A stretch of 49,101 nt of DNA, taken from Oscillospiraceae bacterium (GTDB lineage Bacteria; Bacillota; Clostridia; Oscillospirales; Acutalibacteraceae). Below are positions 33,871 through 43,241 of the stretch, piece by piece. The notes under the pieces were generated by a model that had not been told where the DNA came from, ran no database searches, and worked only from the letters and a program-made list of their open reading frames with translations. The translations under genes and the position numbers were made by a program. The DNA lies in the NCBI GenBank assembly GCA_015066045.1, contig SVPD01000016.1, positions 1 to 49,101 of the forward strand, written 5' to 3'. How positions within the stretch are numbered: position 1 is the first letter of the stretch; every line of letters starts with the position of its first letter.

Positions 33871-34116
33871 ATGGCAGTAAAAATCAGACTTCGCCGTATG
33901 GGCGCAAAAAAGGCACCTTTCTACCGTGTAGTAGTAGCAGATTCAAGATATCCCCGTGACGGTCGTTTCATCGAGGAAATCGGTTACTACAACCCCATGA
34001 AGGAACCCGCAGAAATCAAAATCGACGCTGAAAAGGCTCAGAAGTGGATCGCTAACGGCGCACAGCCCACAGACACTGTTAAGGCTCTTCTTAAAAAGTC
34101 CGACATCATTAAATAA
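33871..34116 (+). CDS. rpsP: 30S ribosomal protein bS16
   Basis: This 81-residue protein has the bS16 signature [20 protein letters not shown], then [20 protein letters not shown]. It is needed for 30S assembly. The start is ATG 33871, eight bases after GGAGG; the earlier in-frame ATG at 33856 overlaps that ribosome site and is not used. It is followed by khpA, as usual in Firmicutes. Confidence 0.97.
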   Translation: MAVKIRLRRMGAKKAPFYRVVVADSRYPRDGRFIEEIGYYNPMKEPAEIKIDAEKAQKWIANGAQPTDTVKALLKKSDIIK

Positions 34117-34133
34117 TTGCGGAGGTCGCCACT

Positions 34134-34367
34134 TTGAAAGAGTTACTTATATCTATTGCGAAGGGCTTGGTTGACGAGCCCGAAAAGGTAACTGTTGACG
34201 TTGACGACATTAACGAAGAAGGTGTGGTAGTTTATCACCTTCATGTTGCTCAGGACGATATGGGCAGAGTTATTGGTAAGCAGGGCAGAATTGCAAAGGC
34301 TATCAGAACTGTAATGCGTGCAACTGCAAACAGAAGCGACAGTAAGATTTCCGTAGAAATCGACTGA
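34134..34367 (+). CDS. khpA: KH-domain RNA-binding protein KhpA (YlqC)
   Basis: KhpA is a small KH protein that binds RNA, usually together with KhpB, and affects cell division and envelope genes in Gram-positive bacteria. The 77-residue protein is one KH domain with the GRVIGKQGRIAKAIRTVMRA loop-helix. The start codon is TTG 34134, placed eight bases after GGAGG. In many Firmicutes rimM, trmD and rplS follow; here a terminator closes the operon directly after khpA. Confidence 0.93.
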   Translation: MKELLISIAKGLVDEPEKVTVDVDDINEEGVVVYHLHVAQDDMGRVIGKQGRIAKAIRTVMRATANRSDSKISVEID

Positions 34368-34378
34368 TTAAAAAAATT

Positions 34379-34411
34379 ATTCCTCATCGGTAACGGTGAG
34401 GAATTTTTTTA
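34379..34411 (+). terminator. Terminator of the ylxM-ffh-rpsP-khpA operon
   Basis: ATTCCTCA (34379-34386) pairs with TGAGGAAT (34397-34404). Three inner pairs continue to a GTAA loop, and a run of seven T follows. Confidence 0.92.
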
Positions 34412-34458
34412 TGCGAAAAATAAAGGTGCTGAAGGGCGACACTTCAGCACCTTTATTT
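34412..34458 (-). terminator. Terminator of the nusA-infB-ribF operon end
   Basis: A perfect 17-bp stem (34418-34434 with 34442-34458) around a 7-base loop lies one base from the stop codon of the zinc-ribbon protein. On the minus strand it ends with CCTTTATTTTTCG. Confidence 0.9.
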
Positions 34459-34459
34459 C

Positions 34460-36259
34460 TTATTCACCCTTTATCAGCTTACTGAAATCACTGTTAAAGA
34501 AATTTTTGGTCGAGTAAGGAATTACTACCGTTTCGGTGTAGCCCTTGGGATGCACCGAGCAGAAAATGAAGCCGTTTTCCGAAAGTGCAGAAGCAGACTC
34601 ATAAAAGGTTTTGCCTATTTCGTCCGTATCCTCGGGAATGCCTAATGCGGCATCCTCGCCCTTAAGCAGGCTTTCGTAGTCATAGCCCTCATATATACGG
34701 TAAATCACCTCGTAAACCAGATGATACTGAGTGTCGATAATTTCCTTGGCTGAAAGGAAGTTACCCGTCTCGACATCGATGATATATCCCTCTACGGTTC
34801 TTTCGGGCAGAGTGATAAACTGCTCTGCCGCCTCAGTGGCACCTGCAGTGCCTGCCGGCACCGTGGTATCTGTGACTTCTTTGGCCGGCTGAGGACTGTA
34901 CTGCGAAAGACCTTCTACGATGGAAATGTAGCCGTTACGGTTATAGGTTACTCTTGCCACGGCGTGAGTGACATAGGGAAGCTCCTTTTTGTCTCCGCCT
35001 TTTCTGATAAACCTTTTGTAGTCCTTGTCGGCGGTTTCCGTCTGAAGAGTGTAGTTATTTATAAGCTCGGCAAACATACTGTTTACCGCCTTTTCACCCT
35101 CACTGCTTCCTTTGAAATAGGGATATTCCACGTTATATTCCGCATAAACCACTCCATCCTCGGTGACTGCCTGAATGGTCTGCGACTCGATAATATAGGA
35201 AAGCTCGTTTTTACCGCTTTCATCCTTTATCATAAAGCCGGTGGCATCGAAAACGGGCTCATGGGAAATACGGATAAGTCTCCATGGGATGTCGTCCTCG
35301 CCTGCCTGCTCATTTTTGTCAAGAATAATATATGCCTTAAGATAGCTGCTGTCGGCCTTGTCTGAGCTTTGGTCGTAAAAGCTGCACTCGACATAGTAGC
35401 TGCCGTCCTGTATACGCTTCGAGGAGCTTACAGACACTGACACGCTCTGACTGAAGGAATAGTCGGAAAGGTTTGCGAAATAGTATTTTCCGTCGTAGTA
35501 ATAAAAATCTTTTTCGTTGACATTATGGTTAACGTCAAAGCCGAAGCTTTTCAGTATTTTGTCCACTCTCTTGGCCTTGAGCGCATAAAAGCTATAATCT
35601 CCGTTTTCATTGGCAAAGCGGCCGTTAGGATCCGCCTCATTTACCGTAAGGTCGGGAGTGCCGTAAAAGCGACTGTAAATTCCGCCGCCGTCATAAGGGC
35701 GAAGAAACTCCATAACGTCTACGATAACATCCTCTTCTCTGTCGAAGCCGTTATAGGCTATGACGGAAATTTTCGAAAGGTAGTCCTCCAGCTCTGCCGT
35801 TTCCGAGGAAGACAGACCTGAAAGAGCCAGAGCCATAACCGTGTCCTCATCCTTTTCGAAAACATCGGTGCCGAGACTCACGCCTACCAGTGCCCCTATG
35901 CCGACAAATGCCACCACCATAAGAGAAATAATGAAATTAAAGGCTCCTCTTTCTTTCCGTGACATTTTTTTCATCTTTTGTCTTTCTCTCTGCTGCACGG
36001 GCTGAGGCCTTTCCTTTTCCTCCGGCTTTTCGGGCTCCGGCTGAGGCTCAGTGCTCTCTGCGGCATAAACAGGCACGGAGAACTCATCCTCCGCTTTTTC
36101 GTCGGAATAAGAGGAAATATCCTCAAATTCTCCTAAGGCAAGAGAGACTATTTCGTTTATATCTTTTTCTTTTTTCTCCGTCCCGCTGATGGGAGTATCA
36201 CATTCGGGACAGACTGTAAGGTCATCGCTGAATATATTTGCACAGTTTTTACAAATCAT
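34460..36259 (-). CDS. Zinc-ribbon membrane protein with large external domain
   Basis: I do not recognise this 599-residue protein as a named family. It starts with a zinc ribbon (Cys3, Cys6, Cys17, Cys20), then a charged Pro/Glu/Lys-rich linker (about 25-105), one membrane helix (about 106-128) and an external region of about 470 residues. That region has no catalytic motif I can see, but has many aromatic and Tyr-rich strands. A Thr/Ala/Pro patch near residues 450-475 splits it in two. AAAGGAAGTTTAAGA precedes ATG 36259. It is the last gene of the transcript led by rimP-nusA, 36 bases behind the HAD gene. Such zinc-ribbon anchored proteins are common in Clostridia; a sensing or envelope role is only a guess. 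Confidence 0.75.
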   Translation of the reverse strand: MICKNCANIFSDDLTVCPECDTPISGTEKKEKDINEIVSLALGEFEDISSYSDEKAEDEFSVPVYAAESTEPQPEPEKPEEKERPQPVQQRERQKMKKMSRKERGAFNFIISLMVVAFVGIGALVGVSLGTDVFEKDEDTVMALALSGLSSSETAELEDYLSKISVIAYNGFDREEDVIVDVMEFLRPYDGGGIYSRFYGTPDLTVNEADPNGRFANENGDYSFYALKAKRVDKILKSFGFDVNHNVNEKDFYYYDGKYYFANLSDYSFSQSVSVSVSSSKRIQDGSYYVECSFYDQSSDKADSSYLKAYIILDKNEQAGEDDIPWRLIRISHEPVFDATGFMIKDESGKNELSYIIESQTIQAVTEDGVVYAEYNVEYPYFKGSSEGEKAVNSMFAELINNYTLQTETADKDYKRFIRKGGDKKELPYVTHAVARVTYNRNGYISIVEGLSQYSPQPAKEVTDTTVPAGTAGATEAAEQFITLPERTVEGYIIDVETGNFLSAKEIIDTQYHLVYEVIYRIYEGYDYESLLKGEDAALGIPEDTDEIGKTFYESASALSENGFIFCSVHPKGYTETVVIPYSTKNFFNSDFSKLIKGE

Positions 36260-36295
36260 TTCTTAAACTTCCTTTTCTCTGTATTCTGCCCCTTT

Positions 36296-36973
36296 TTATA
36301 TCAGGTCGAGAAGCTCTGTAATGCTTTCGATTTCTGCGGCAGTGTTCTGTCCGAGTCCCTTGCCCTTGAAATCACCGTAGTTCATTCTCACTACCTGCAT
36401 ATCGGCACCGAGAGCACCCTGCACATCGTTTACGGGATGGTCACCCACGAAAAGTGCTTCTTCGTTTTTAACGCCTGCTCTTCTGACTGCCTCGTCGAAA
36501 ATACGGCGGTCAGGCTTGTAAATGCCGATATCGCCCGAAACCACTACCACATCAAACATATCTCTGATGCCGGCAGTGTCAAGCTTTATATTCTGAAGTG
36601 AGGATACACCGTTTGTAATGCAGCCTAAAATATAGCCCTTTTCCTTTATAGCCTTGAGCACGTCCAGCGCACCGTCAAGCATAACTATATATTTGCCGAA
36701 ATCATAGTTAAAGGAATCGTAAAGCTCCTGTAAGGGAGGATGGTTTTCCCATTTCCACAGCTCTATCATCTCAGGGAAATATACCTCTCTGTCCTTATAG
36801 CCGCCGTCAACGTGCTCCTCCATTTCGTCGAGCTTGCGGAGTCTTTCTTCTTCGCTTATATCGGGAAAATATCTGGTAAGAAATGCTTCGCAGTAAAGTC
36901 TGTAAGCACCCTTTCTGCTCTGAAGAGTATCGTCAAAATCAAAAAATACGGCTTTTACATTTAATTTGCTCAT
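36296..36973 (-). CDS. HAD-family hydrolase (YjjG-like phosphatase)
   Basis: This 225-residue HAD phosphatase has motif I FFDFDDTLQS (nucleophile Asp), a helical cap, motif II ITNGVSSLQ, the motif III lysine in IYKPDRRIF and motif IV FVGDHPVNDVQGA. It resembles YjjG-type nucleotide phosphatases in length and cap, but the substrate is uncertain. Its ATG overlaps the ribF stop codon by four bases (ATGA), so it is translated with ribF. A link to flavin metabolism (an FMN or pathway-intermediate phosphatase) is possible but unproven. Confidence 0.85.
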   Translation of the reverse strand: MSKLNVKAVFFDFDDTLQSRKGAYRLYCEAFLTRYFPDISEEERLRKLDEMEEHVDGGYKDREVYFPEMIELWKWENHPPLQELYDSFNYDFGKYIVMLDGALDVLKAIKEKGYILGCITNGVSSLQNIKLDTAGIRDMFDVVVVSGDIGIYKPDRRIFDEAVRRAGVKNEEALFVGDHPVNDVQGALGADMQVVRMNYGDFKGKGLGQNTAAEIESITELLDLI

Positions 36974-37881
36974 TTTTCCACGCTCTCCTTGTAAATCTCT
37001 TTTGCTTTGGTTATATCTTTACTTACCGCCTCTTTCAGCTCGGAAAGAGAGGGAAACTTTTTTTCTTCTCTTAAAAATTTCATAAGGCTGACCTCCACTC
37101 TTCTGCCGTAAAGGTCACCGTCGAAATCAAAAATACAGGTCTCGCTTCTCATATTCTCACCCGATACCGTAGGTCTGGTACCGATATTGGTTACAGAGGC
37201 ATAAAGCCTTCCGTCTATTTTTACCCTTGAGGCGTAAACGCCGTATTTAGGAATGATAAAATCCTCGGGGAAAAACTGATTTATGGTCGGAAAGCCTAAT
37301 TTATGGCCTATTCCGTCTCCCTTTTCCACCGTAAAATCGTAGGTGAAATAATCACCGAGCATATAATTTGCCCTTTCTATTTCACCGTCATTTATGAGAT
37401 GTCTGATTTTCGTGGAGGAAACTGCCTCCTCACCCAAATAAACGGGTGAAAGAGAATAAACCTCGATGTTTTTAGGCGTAAGCTCATTTTTCAGAGTTTC
37501 GGGACTGCCCTTTCCGCCCTTGCCGTAGTGATAATCATAACCGCATACTACTACCTTGGCATTAAGCTGACCTAAAAGAATTTTTTCCTCAAACTGCTCG
37601 GGAGAATAATTCATAGCCTCACGGAAGCCGAACTCGAAAACCTCAAAGCCCATTTCTTTAAGGAGACCTCTTTTTCTTTCTTCGCTTAAAAGAATAGGCG
37701 GAACCTTACCTGTGAGAAGCTTACGGGGATGAATGTCGAAAAGCATTACCACGGGCGTAAGGCCCTTTTCTTCTGCCATTTCCAGTGCCTTATTCAGAAC
37801 TGCCTGATGCCCCATGTGTATGCCGTCGAAATAGCCGAGAGCTACCGCAGTACCCTTCGCCTTTTTCTCTTCGCAGAGCAT
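36970..37881 (-). CDS. ribF: Bifunctional riboflavin kinase / FAD synthetase
   Basis: RibF phosphorylates riboflavin to FMN and adenylates FMN to FAD. The N-terminal nucleotidyltransferase domain has GYFDGIHMGHQAVL and VVCGYDYHYGKGGKG, ending with the STKIRHLI motif. The C-terminal kinase domain has GDGIGHKLGFPTIN and YGVYASRVKIDG. I chose ATG 37881 because the GGGGG ribosome site lies seven bases before it; the ATG two codons earlier (37887) directly abuts that site. The gene follows truB, as is usual. No FMN riboswitch is seen before it. Confidence 0.95.
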   Translation of the reverse strand: MLCEEKKAKGTAVALGYFDGIHMGHQAVLNKALEMAEEKGLTPVVMLFDIHPRKLLTGKVPPILLSEERKRGLLKEMGFEVFEFGFREAMNYSPEQFEEKILLGQLNAKVVVCGYDYHYGKGGKGSPETLKNELTPKNIEVYSLSPVYLGEEAVSSTKIRHLINDGEIERANYMLGDYFTYDFTVEKGDGIGHKLGFPTINQFFPEDFIIPKYGVYASRVKIDGRLYASVTNIGTRPTVSGENMRSETCIFDFDGDLYGRRVEVSLMKFLREEKKFPSLSELKEAVSKDITKAKEIYKESVEK

Positions 37882-37918
37882 TTTCATTCCCCCTTTCTGA
37901 TATTTCAGATCCGACTGT

Positions 37919-38803
37919 TTAACCTACAAAAACTCTTTTTACCTTAAGCTCGGTTCTTTCTGTGTCTATCTCACCTATTCCGAGGAATTTCCCCTCCGGT
38001 GAATAAACATTATAAAAGCCCGGCTCTTTTTTACCGCCGAAGCGGTTAATGTCAAGACCTCCCCCGTTCGAAAAGCGCTTCGCCTGAGGAGCGGTCACCC
38101 TTATTTCAGGGTATTTTATAAAGGAATCTACGGGCATAAGAGCCTCTGACAGAGTGCCCTCCTCCTTCATTTTCTGAAGCTCACTGAGCGTGAAGCATCT
38201 GTCGATAGTGACACCGTTTGCCTTTATTCTCCTCAGAGAGGTCATAACAGCACCCGTTCCCAGCTTTTCTCCTATGTCGGAAATAAGTGAGCGGATGTAG
38301 GTGCCCTTGGAGCAGTGAACCTCGATTTCGTATTCGTTCTCCTGTGCATCGGTAAGGCTTATATGAGAAATGCGGACCTGTCGTTCTTCTCTTTCTGTTT
38401 CTATGCCCTGCCGTGCAAGGTCGTAAAGACGCACACCGTCTTTTTTTATGGCCGAGTACATGGGCGGAAGCTGTAAAATGTCGCCCTTAAAGGACATTAC
38501 AGCCTCTTCCACCCGGTCTCTGCTTACATTTACTTCCCTTTCGGAAAGAATTTTCCCCGTAATGTCGAGGGTGTCCGTGGTCTTACCTAAAAGGAACCGT
38601 GCCCTGTAGGCCTTGTCATGGTCGGAAATGAGCTCGATAAAGCGTGTGGCGTGCTCCATAGCGATAACCATAACACCCGTCGCCATAGGATCAAGAGTAC
38701 CCGTGTGACCGACCTTTTTAGTATCGAAAATTCTGCCCAGCTTTTTAGCGGCGAGAAAGGAGGTAATACCCTCCTCTTTATCTAAAAATACGAAGCCTGT
38801 CAC
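37919..38803 (-). CDS. truB: tRNA pseudouridine-55 synthase TruB
   Basis: TruB makes pseudouridine 55 in the T loop of tRNAs. The 294-residue protein has the catalytic motif GHTGTLDPMATGVMVI with its essential Asp, then TDTLDITGKI, LPPMYSAIKKDGVRLYDLAR and GTYIRSLISDIGEKLG, and a C-terminal PUA-like region. The start codon is GTG 38803, five bases after AAAGGGAG. It lies 14 bases after nrnA in the usual infB-rbfA-nrnA-truB-ribF order. Confidence 0.96.
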   Translation of the reverse strand: MTGFVFLDKEEGITSFLAAKKLGRIFDTKKVGHTGTLDPMATGVMVIAMEHATRFIELISDHDKAYRARFLLGKTTDTLDITGKILSEREVNVSRDRVEEAVMSFKGDILQLPPMYSAIKKDGVRLYDLARQGIETEREERQVRISHISLTDAQENEYEIEVHCSKGTYIRSLISDIGEKLGTGAVMTSLRRIKANGVTIDRCFTLSELQKMKEEGTLSEALMPVDSFIKYPEIRVTAPQAKRFSNGGGLDINRFGGKKEPGFYNVYSPEGKFLGIGEIDTERTELKVKRVFVG

Positions 38804-38817
38804 ACTGTCACTCCCTT

Positions 38818-39768
38818 TCAGATGATATTTTCTGTTATATAATCAATTACCTTTTTCTTAGCTTCTTCTACAGTGTCGGCGAATTCACAGCCGCCGGCTC
38901 TGATATGACCTCCGCCGCCGAAGTGGGCGCAGATTAAAGAAGCATCATAGTCCTCGCTCGTACGGACGGAAACGCCTGTTTTGCCGTTATCCTCTTCCTT
39001 TACGGTGATACCAATGCCCACACCCTCTATCTGTCTGGTGATAGGCTTGATGGCGTCGAGAGCGGACTTATCCACACCGCAGTCGGAGAGCATCTTTTTC
39101 GTCACGCTGATAACCGCTACCTTACCTCCGCAGAACATTTCGAGGCTTTCGTAGCATAGCTTTTCAAGCATTATGCTGCCGAAGGTTTTCGTGTCAAACA
39201 TAAGCTCATTGATTTTACTGTGGTTAGCACCGTCGGAAATAAGCTCAGCGGCAATAAGGTGGGTTCTCGGTGTAACATTCGAATATTTAAAGCAACCCGT
39301 GTCCGTACTTATACCCGTATAAACACAGGAGGCTATATCACTGTCTACGGAAACACCGAGAGCCTTTATCACGAGATAAATTATCTCACAGGCGGAAGCA
39401 CTGTCAGGCTCCACATAAGTTTCCGTCGCAAAATGCTTCGAGGACTCGTGGTGGTCGAGGGAAAGATCAACCCTATCGCCGTACTTTTCTGCGAAGCTGT
39501 CACCTAAAAGCTTCTTTTCGGCCACATCCACGCTGACGATAAACTGCTCATCGAAGCTATCCTCCGTAAGTCCTTCATAAAGATAGGCATATTTCGAGGG
39601 AATTTCGTCGTTGTTGAGAAGCTTCGCTCTTTTACCCATTTTCTTAAGTGCTCTGAGAAGAGCAAAGCCGCTGCCGAGGGTATCTCCGTCAGGATTACGG
39701 TGGGTAAGAATGAGGATGTCGTCAGCCTCTCTCAGTCTTTCTACAGCACGTGAAAACTCAATTTTCAT
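38818..39768 (-). CDS. nrnA: DHH/DHHA1 phosphoesterase (NrnA/RecJ-like)
   Basis: NrnA-type enzymes degrade nanoRNA and dephosphorylate pAp; some members hydrolyse c-di-AMP or pApA. The 316-residue protein has the DHH domain motifs THRNPDGDTLGSG, VSVDVAE and SLDHHESS, and the DHHA1 substrate-binding motif FGGGGHIRAGG. ATG 39768 is used because AGAGGAACAGAGG precedes it; it overlaps the last 11 bases of rbfA. Which nucleotide it cleaves cannot be decided from sequence. Confidence 0.9.
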   Translation of the reverse strand: MKIEFSRAVERLREADDILILTHRNPDGDTLGSGFALLRALKKMGKRAKLLNNDEIPSKYAYLYEGLTEDSFDEQFIVSVDVAEKKLLGDSFAEKYGDRVDLSLDHHESSKHFATETYVEPDSASACEIIYLVIKALGVSVDSDIASCVYTGISTDTGCFKYSNVTPRTHLIAAELISDGANHSKINELMFDTKTFGSIMLEKLCYESLEMFCGGKVAVISVTKKMLSDCGVDKSALDAIKPITRQIEGVGIGITVKEEDNGKTGVSVRTSEDYDASLICAHFGGGGHIRAGGCEFADTVEEAKKKVIDYITENII

Positions 39769-40126
39769 CCTCTGTTCCTCTTTCGTTTCTACCGTTTTCC
39801 AGCTTTCTGAACATGTTGAAGCCCTGCTCGACAGAGTCATCAGCCACGAACTTAAGCTCAGGAGTTTTTCTCAGATGAAGACGTGAGCCGACCTCTCTTC
39901 TGATGAAGCCCGTAGCCGCTGTAAGGCCTTTGACGGCCTCCTTTGCTGAGTCGATTCCCTTTATGTCGCTGACATAAACCTTGGCAAAGGAAGCGTCGGA
40001 GCTGACCTCCACACGGACTACCGTGAGCATTTTACCCATAACTCTCGGATCCTTGAGCTCTCTGATAACAGCTATAACCTCACGCTTTATATCCTCGGAT
40101 ACACGGTTAATTCTGAATCCTGCCAT
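39758..40126 (-). CDS. rbfA: Ribosome-binding factor A
   Basis: RbfA binds the 30S subunit and assists maturation of 16S rRNA. The 122-residue protein has the type-II KH fold pattern of the family: RVSEDIKREVIAVIRELKDPRV, SFAKVYVSDI, and ATGFIRREVGSRLHLRKTPEL. AAAGGAAATATA precedes ATG 40126. It lies 35 bases after infB and overlaps nrnA. Confidence 0.95.
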   Translation of the reverse strand: MAGFRINRVSEDIKREVIAVIRELKDPRVMGKMLTVVRVEVSSDASFAKVYVSDIKGIDSAKEAVKGLTAATGFIRREVGSRLHLRKTPELKFVADDSVEQGFNMFRKLENGRNERGTEDEN

Positions 40127-40161
40127 TATATTTCCTTTCCGAATCAGAGATTAATTCGTGA

Positions 40162-42597
40162 TTAGTCTCTGTATTCTTCCATAATGAATGCTTCGAAAAT
40201 GTCGCCTTCCTTGATGTCGTTAAACTTCTCAAGGCCGATACCGCATTCAAAGCCTGTCTGCACTTCCTTAACGTCATCCTTGAAACGGCGGAGAGAGGAG
40301 ATGGAATCCTCTGTGATAACGATACCGTCACGGACGACACGAATCTGTGCACTTCTCTGCACCTTACCCTCGAGAACATAGCTGCCGGCGATTTTACCTG
40401 CAGAGGAAAGATTCATAACTGTTCTTACCTCAGCCTTACCGAGCATAACCTCACGGTACTTAGGAGCGAGCATACCCTTCATAGCTGCTTCGATTTCCTC
40501 GATGCAGTCATAAATGATTCTGTACATTCTCATTTCTACTTTGTCACGCTCTGCGAGTGTCTGTGCGTTTGTATCGGGACGGACATTGAAGCCGACGATG
40601 ATAGCGTTTGAAACAGCGGCGAGCTGTACGTCACTTTCATTGACAGCACCTACACCGCCATGGATAACGCAGACCTTGACCTCCTCGTTTGTGAGCTTTT
40701 CGAGGTTCTGCTTAACTGCTTCCACGGAGCCCTGAACGTCAGCCTTTACGATGATGTTAAGCTCCTTCATCTCGCCCTCCTTAAGTGAGGAGAAGAGATT
40801 ATCGAGAGTAACCTTCTGCTGGGCGCCCCACTCTGCCTGCTTGGCATCGTGCTTTTTCTTTTCAACGAGTTCTCTGGCAAGCTTTTCGTCAGAAGCTACG
40901 TCGAAGGAGTCACCTGCATTGGGAGTGGTGTCGAGACCTGTGATTTCTACGGGAACTGAGGGACCTGCAGTCTTTATCCTCTGACCTCTTTCGTTAGACA
41001 TAACTCTTACACGGCCCACTGACTGACCTGCCACCACGATGTCACCTGCATTAAGTGTACCGTTCTGAACGAGAAGCGTAGCGATGGGACCGCGGCCCTT
41101 ATCGAGTCTGGCCTCGATAACGACACCCTTAGCGGCTCTGTTCGGGTTAGCCTTAAGCTCTGCCATTTCAGCTACGAGAAGGATGGACTCGAGAAGTGAG
41201 TCGATACCGAACTGTGTCTTAGCGGAAACGGGAACACAGATGGTTTCACCGCCCCACTCTTCGGGAACAAGGCTGTACTCTGTAAGCTGCTGCTTTACTC
41301 TGTCGGGGTTTGCACCCTCTTTGTCCATCTTATTGATGGCTACGATAATCTGAACGCCTGCAGCCTTGGCGTGGTTGATAGCTTCGATGGTCTGAGGCAT
41401 AATACCGTCATCAGCGGCTACGACTAAAACTGCGATGTCCGTAGCCATAGCACCTCTGGCACGCATAGATGTGAAGGCGGCGTGGCCGGGTGTGTCGAGG
41501 AAGGTGATCATCTGACCGTCAAGGTCAACTCTGTAAGCACCGATATGCTGAGTGATACCGCCTGCCTCGGTAGCGGTAACGGAGGTGTTTTTGATAGCGT
41601 CAAGGATAGAGGTCTTACCGTGGTCAACGTGTCCCATGACTACTACGACGGGATCTCTGGGAAGAAGGTCGTCCTCGGTATCCTCGTGGTCGTCGATAAT
41701 TCTTTCCTCGATGGAAACAACTACTTCCTTTTCTACCTTGGCACCGAGCTCTGTGGCTACGATTTCTGCAGTATCGAAGTCGATGGTCTGGTTAACTGTA
41801 GCCATAACACCGAGCTTGAACATTTCCTTGATAACCTCGGCGGCTGTTCTTCTTAAAAGCTCAGCGAGCTCACCGACGGTGATTTCCTCGGGAATTTTAA
41901 CCGTAAGAGTCTTTTTGGCTCTTTCAGCGGCAATTCTCTTAAGTCTTTCTGCCTCGGTTTCTCTCTTAGAGGAGCGGGTACCCTGCTTTCTGTACTGCTG
42001 GCTCTTCTGCTTGAGCTTCTGCTTGTTGGAGCCCATTTCGTGCTCACGTCTGCCGCCCTGAGAGGCCATTTCATCATATTTTTCATTGTATTTTTCCAGA
42101 TCGACATTACTGCTTCTGGTGTCAACGTGTCTCTTTTCACCCTTGGTACGGGACTGGATGAGCTTTTCCTTCTGTTCCTTTTTAGGCTGCTGAGCGGGTG
42201 TCTGAGGCTTTTTATCCTCGGCCTTTTTAGGAGCAGCTTCCTTCCTGGGCTCAGGCTTTTTCTCTGCCTTTTCATTTTTTGCACCCTGCTTCTTTTCTGC
42301 CTTGGGAGCCTTTTCTTCCTTCTTTTCGGGCTCTGCCTTTACGGGAGCCTCCTCGGCCTTCTTGGCTTCTGCCTTGGCTACCTTCTGTGCTTCTCCTGCG
42401 GCAAAATATGCATCGAAGGATGCAACCTCGTTAGCCTGTGTTATAGTTTCAAAGATATAATCCAGCTCTCTGTCCTCGAGAACAGTAGTATGCTTTTTGG
42501 GTTCCTGTGAAATCTTTTCCAGAATCTCTATAACCTTTTTACTGGTGCTGCCGAAATCTTTGGCAACCTCATGAACTCTGTATTTTTCTCTGGGCAT
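40162..42597 (-). CDS. infB: Translation initiation factor IF-2
   Basis: IF-2 is the GTPase that places initiator tRNA on the ribosome. The 811-residue protein has an N-terminal IF2_N domain ([12 protein letters not shown]), a low-complexity Lys/Glu/Ala/Pro linker (about 70-200), a second IF2_N domain (about 240-285) and the G domain with GHVDHGKT (322-329), DTPGH and NKMD. Domains II to IV follow, with the C-terminal fMet-tRNA-binding part. ATG 42597, eight bases after AAAGGA, begins the family N-terminus; 24 further in-frame codons upstream are not needed. It lies between ylxQ and rbfA. Confidence 0.96.
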   Translation of the reverse strand: MPREKYRVHEVAKDFGSTSKKVIEILEKISQEPKKHTTVLEDRELDYIFETITQANEVASFDAYFAAGEAQKVAKAEAKKAEEAPVKAEPEKKEEKAPKAEKKQGAKNEKAEKKPEPRKEAAPKKAEDKKPQTPAQQPKKEQKEKLIQSRTKGEKRHVDTRSSNVDLEKYNEKYDEMASQGGRREHEMGSNKQKLKQKSQQYRKQGTRSSKRETEAERLKRIAAERAKKTLTVKIPEEITVGELAELLRRTAAEVIKEMFKLGVMATVNQTIDFDTAEIVATELGAKVEKEVVVSIEERIIDDHEDTEDDLLPRDPVVVVMGHVDHGKTSILDAIKNTSVTATEAGGITQHIGAYRVDLDGQMITFLDTPGHAAFTSMRARGAMATDIAVLVVAADDGIMPQTIEAINHAKAAGVQIIVAINKMDKEGANPDRVKQQLTEYSLVPEEWGGETICVPVSAKTQFGIDSLLESILLVAEMAELKANPNRAAKGVVIEARLDKGRGPIATLLVQNGTLNAGDIVVAGQSVGRVRVMSNERGQRIKTAGPSVPVEITGLDTTPNAGDSFDVASDEKLARELVEKKKHDAKQAEWGAQQKVTLDNLFSSLKEGEMKELNIIVKADVQGSVEAVKQNLEKLTNEEVKVCVIHGGVGAVNESDVQLAAVSNAIIVGFNVRPDTNAQTLAERDKVEMRMYRIIYDCIEEIEAAMKGMLAPKYREVMLGKAEVRTVMNLSSAGKIAGSYVLEGKVQRSAQIRVVRDGIVITEDSISSLRRFKDDVKEVQTGFECGIGLEKFNDIKEGDIFEAFIMEEYRD

Positions 42598-42601
42598 AGT
42601 A

Positions 42602-42928
42602 TCAATCCTTTCTGTCTGAATTGTTCGTATATTTGTCTGCTGCGGCTTTACCGAAGCCCTCATCGTCAAGGCTGATTACTGCCGCCTTGATTCCGATGGC
42701 CTTCGAAAGCTCGCCTGTGGTATAGTCAGTGAAAAGCACGGGGATGTTTTTTCCGCCGTAGCTGCAGGCGTGGGTAATTTCCCTTTTCAGTCTGTCAGAA
42801 CCCTCCGAGGAGAGAATAACAAGCTTCGCTTTATTTTTCACGACAGAGGAAATAACTGCATCGTGACCTGTGCTGAGCTTGCCCGACCTTCTCGCCATAC
42901 CTAAAAGAGAAAGAAATCTGTCATTCAC
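42602..42928 (-). CDS. ylxQ: YlxQ, L7Ae-family RNA-binding protein
   Basis: This 108-residue protein belongs to the L7Ae/L30e/S12e family. The pattern [36 protein letters not shown], given here as two stretches, and the [16 protein letters not shown] segment are typical for YlxQ. It probably binds structured RNA such as kink-turns. Its start overlaps the end of ylxR by eight bases, and infB follows immediately. Confidence 0.9.
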   Translation of the reverse strand: MNDRFLSLLGMARRSGKLSTGHDAVISSVVKNKAKLVILSSEGSDRLKREITHACSYGGKNIPVLFTDYTTGELSKAIGIKAAVISLDDEGFGKAAADKYTNNSDRKD

Positions 42929-43217
42929 CTTTTTCCATCTCCTGTCTCATCTTATCCATAACATCCTCAGGTATAACGCAGGAAAGCGCCTTCTGAAATC
43001 TTTTCGCCCTGACTGCCTTTTCGAAGCACTCGCTGTTTCTGCAGACATAAGCGCCTCTGCCCGCCTTTTTACCGACGAGGTCAAGACTGATTTCGTATTC
43101 CTCGGGAGCATTTTCGTCCTCGGTCTTAACTTTAGTTTTGACCACTCTGACCAGCTCCTTCTGAAGGAACATTTCACCGCAGCCTAAGCATTTTCTCATG
43201 GGCATTTTTTTATTCAT
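42921..43217 (-). CDS. ylxR: YlxR (RnpM) RNA-binding protein
   Basis: This 98-residue protein has the YlxR signature MRKCLGCGEMFLQKELVRVV and GRGAYVCRNSECFEKA. The Cys pairs and basic groove suit RNA binding; the B. subtilis protein has been reported to act on RNase P (name RnpM) and gene expression. AGAGGGCAAATAA precedes ATG 43217. It lies between nusA and ylxQ, as in most Firmicutes. Confidence 0.92.
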   Translation of the reverse strand: MNKKMPMRKCLGCGEMFLQKELVRVVKTKVKTEDENAPEEYEISLDLVGKKAGRGAYVCRNSECFEKAVRAKRFQKALSCVIPEDVMDKMRQEMEKGE

Positions 43218-43241
43218 TTATTTGCCCTCTCATTCTTCAGC

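Noticed and set aside
37882-37918. FMN riboswitch before ribF
   Set aside because: Only about 37 bases separate truB and ribF; there is no room for the conserved FMN aptamer and no matching blocks.
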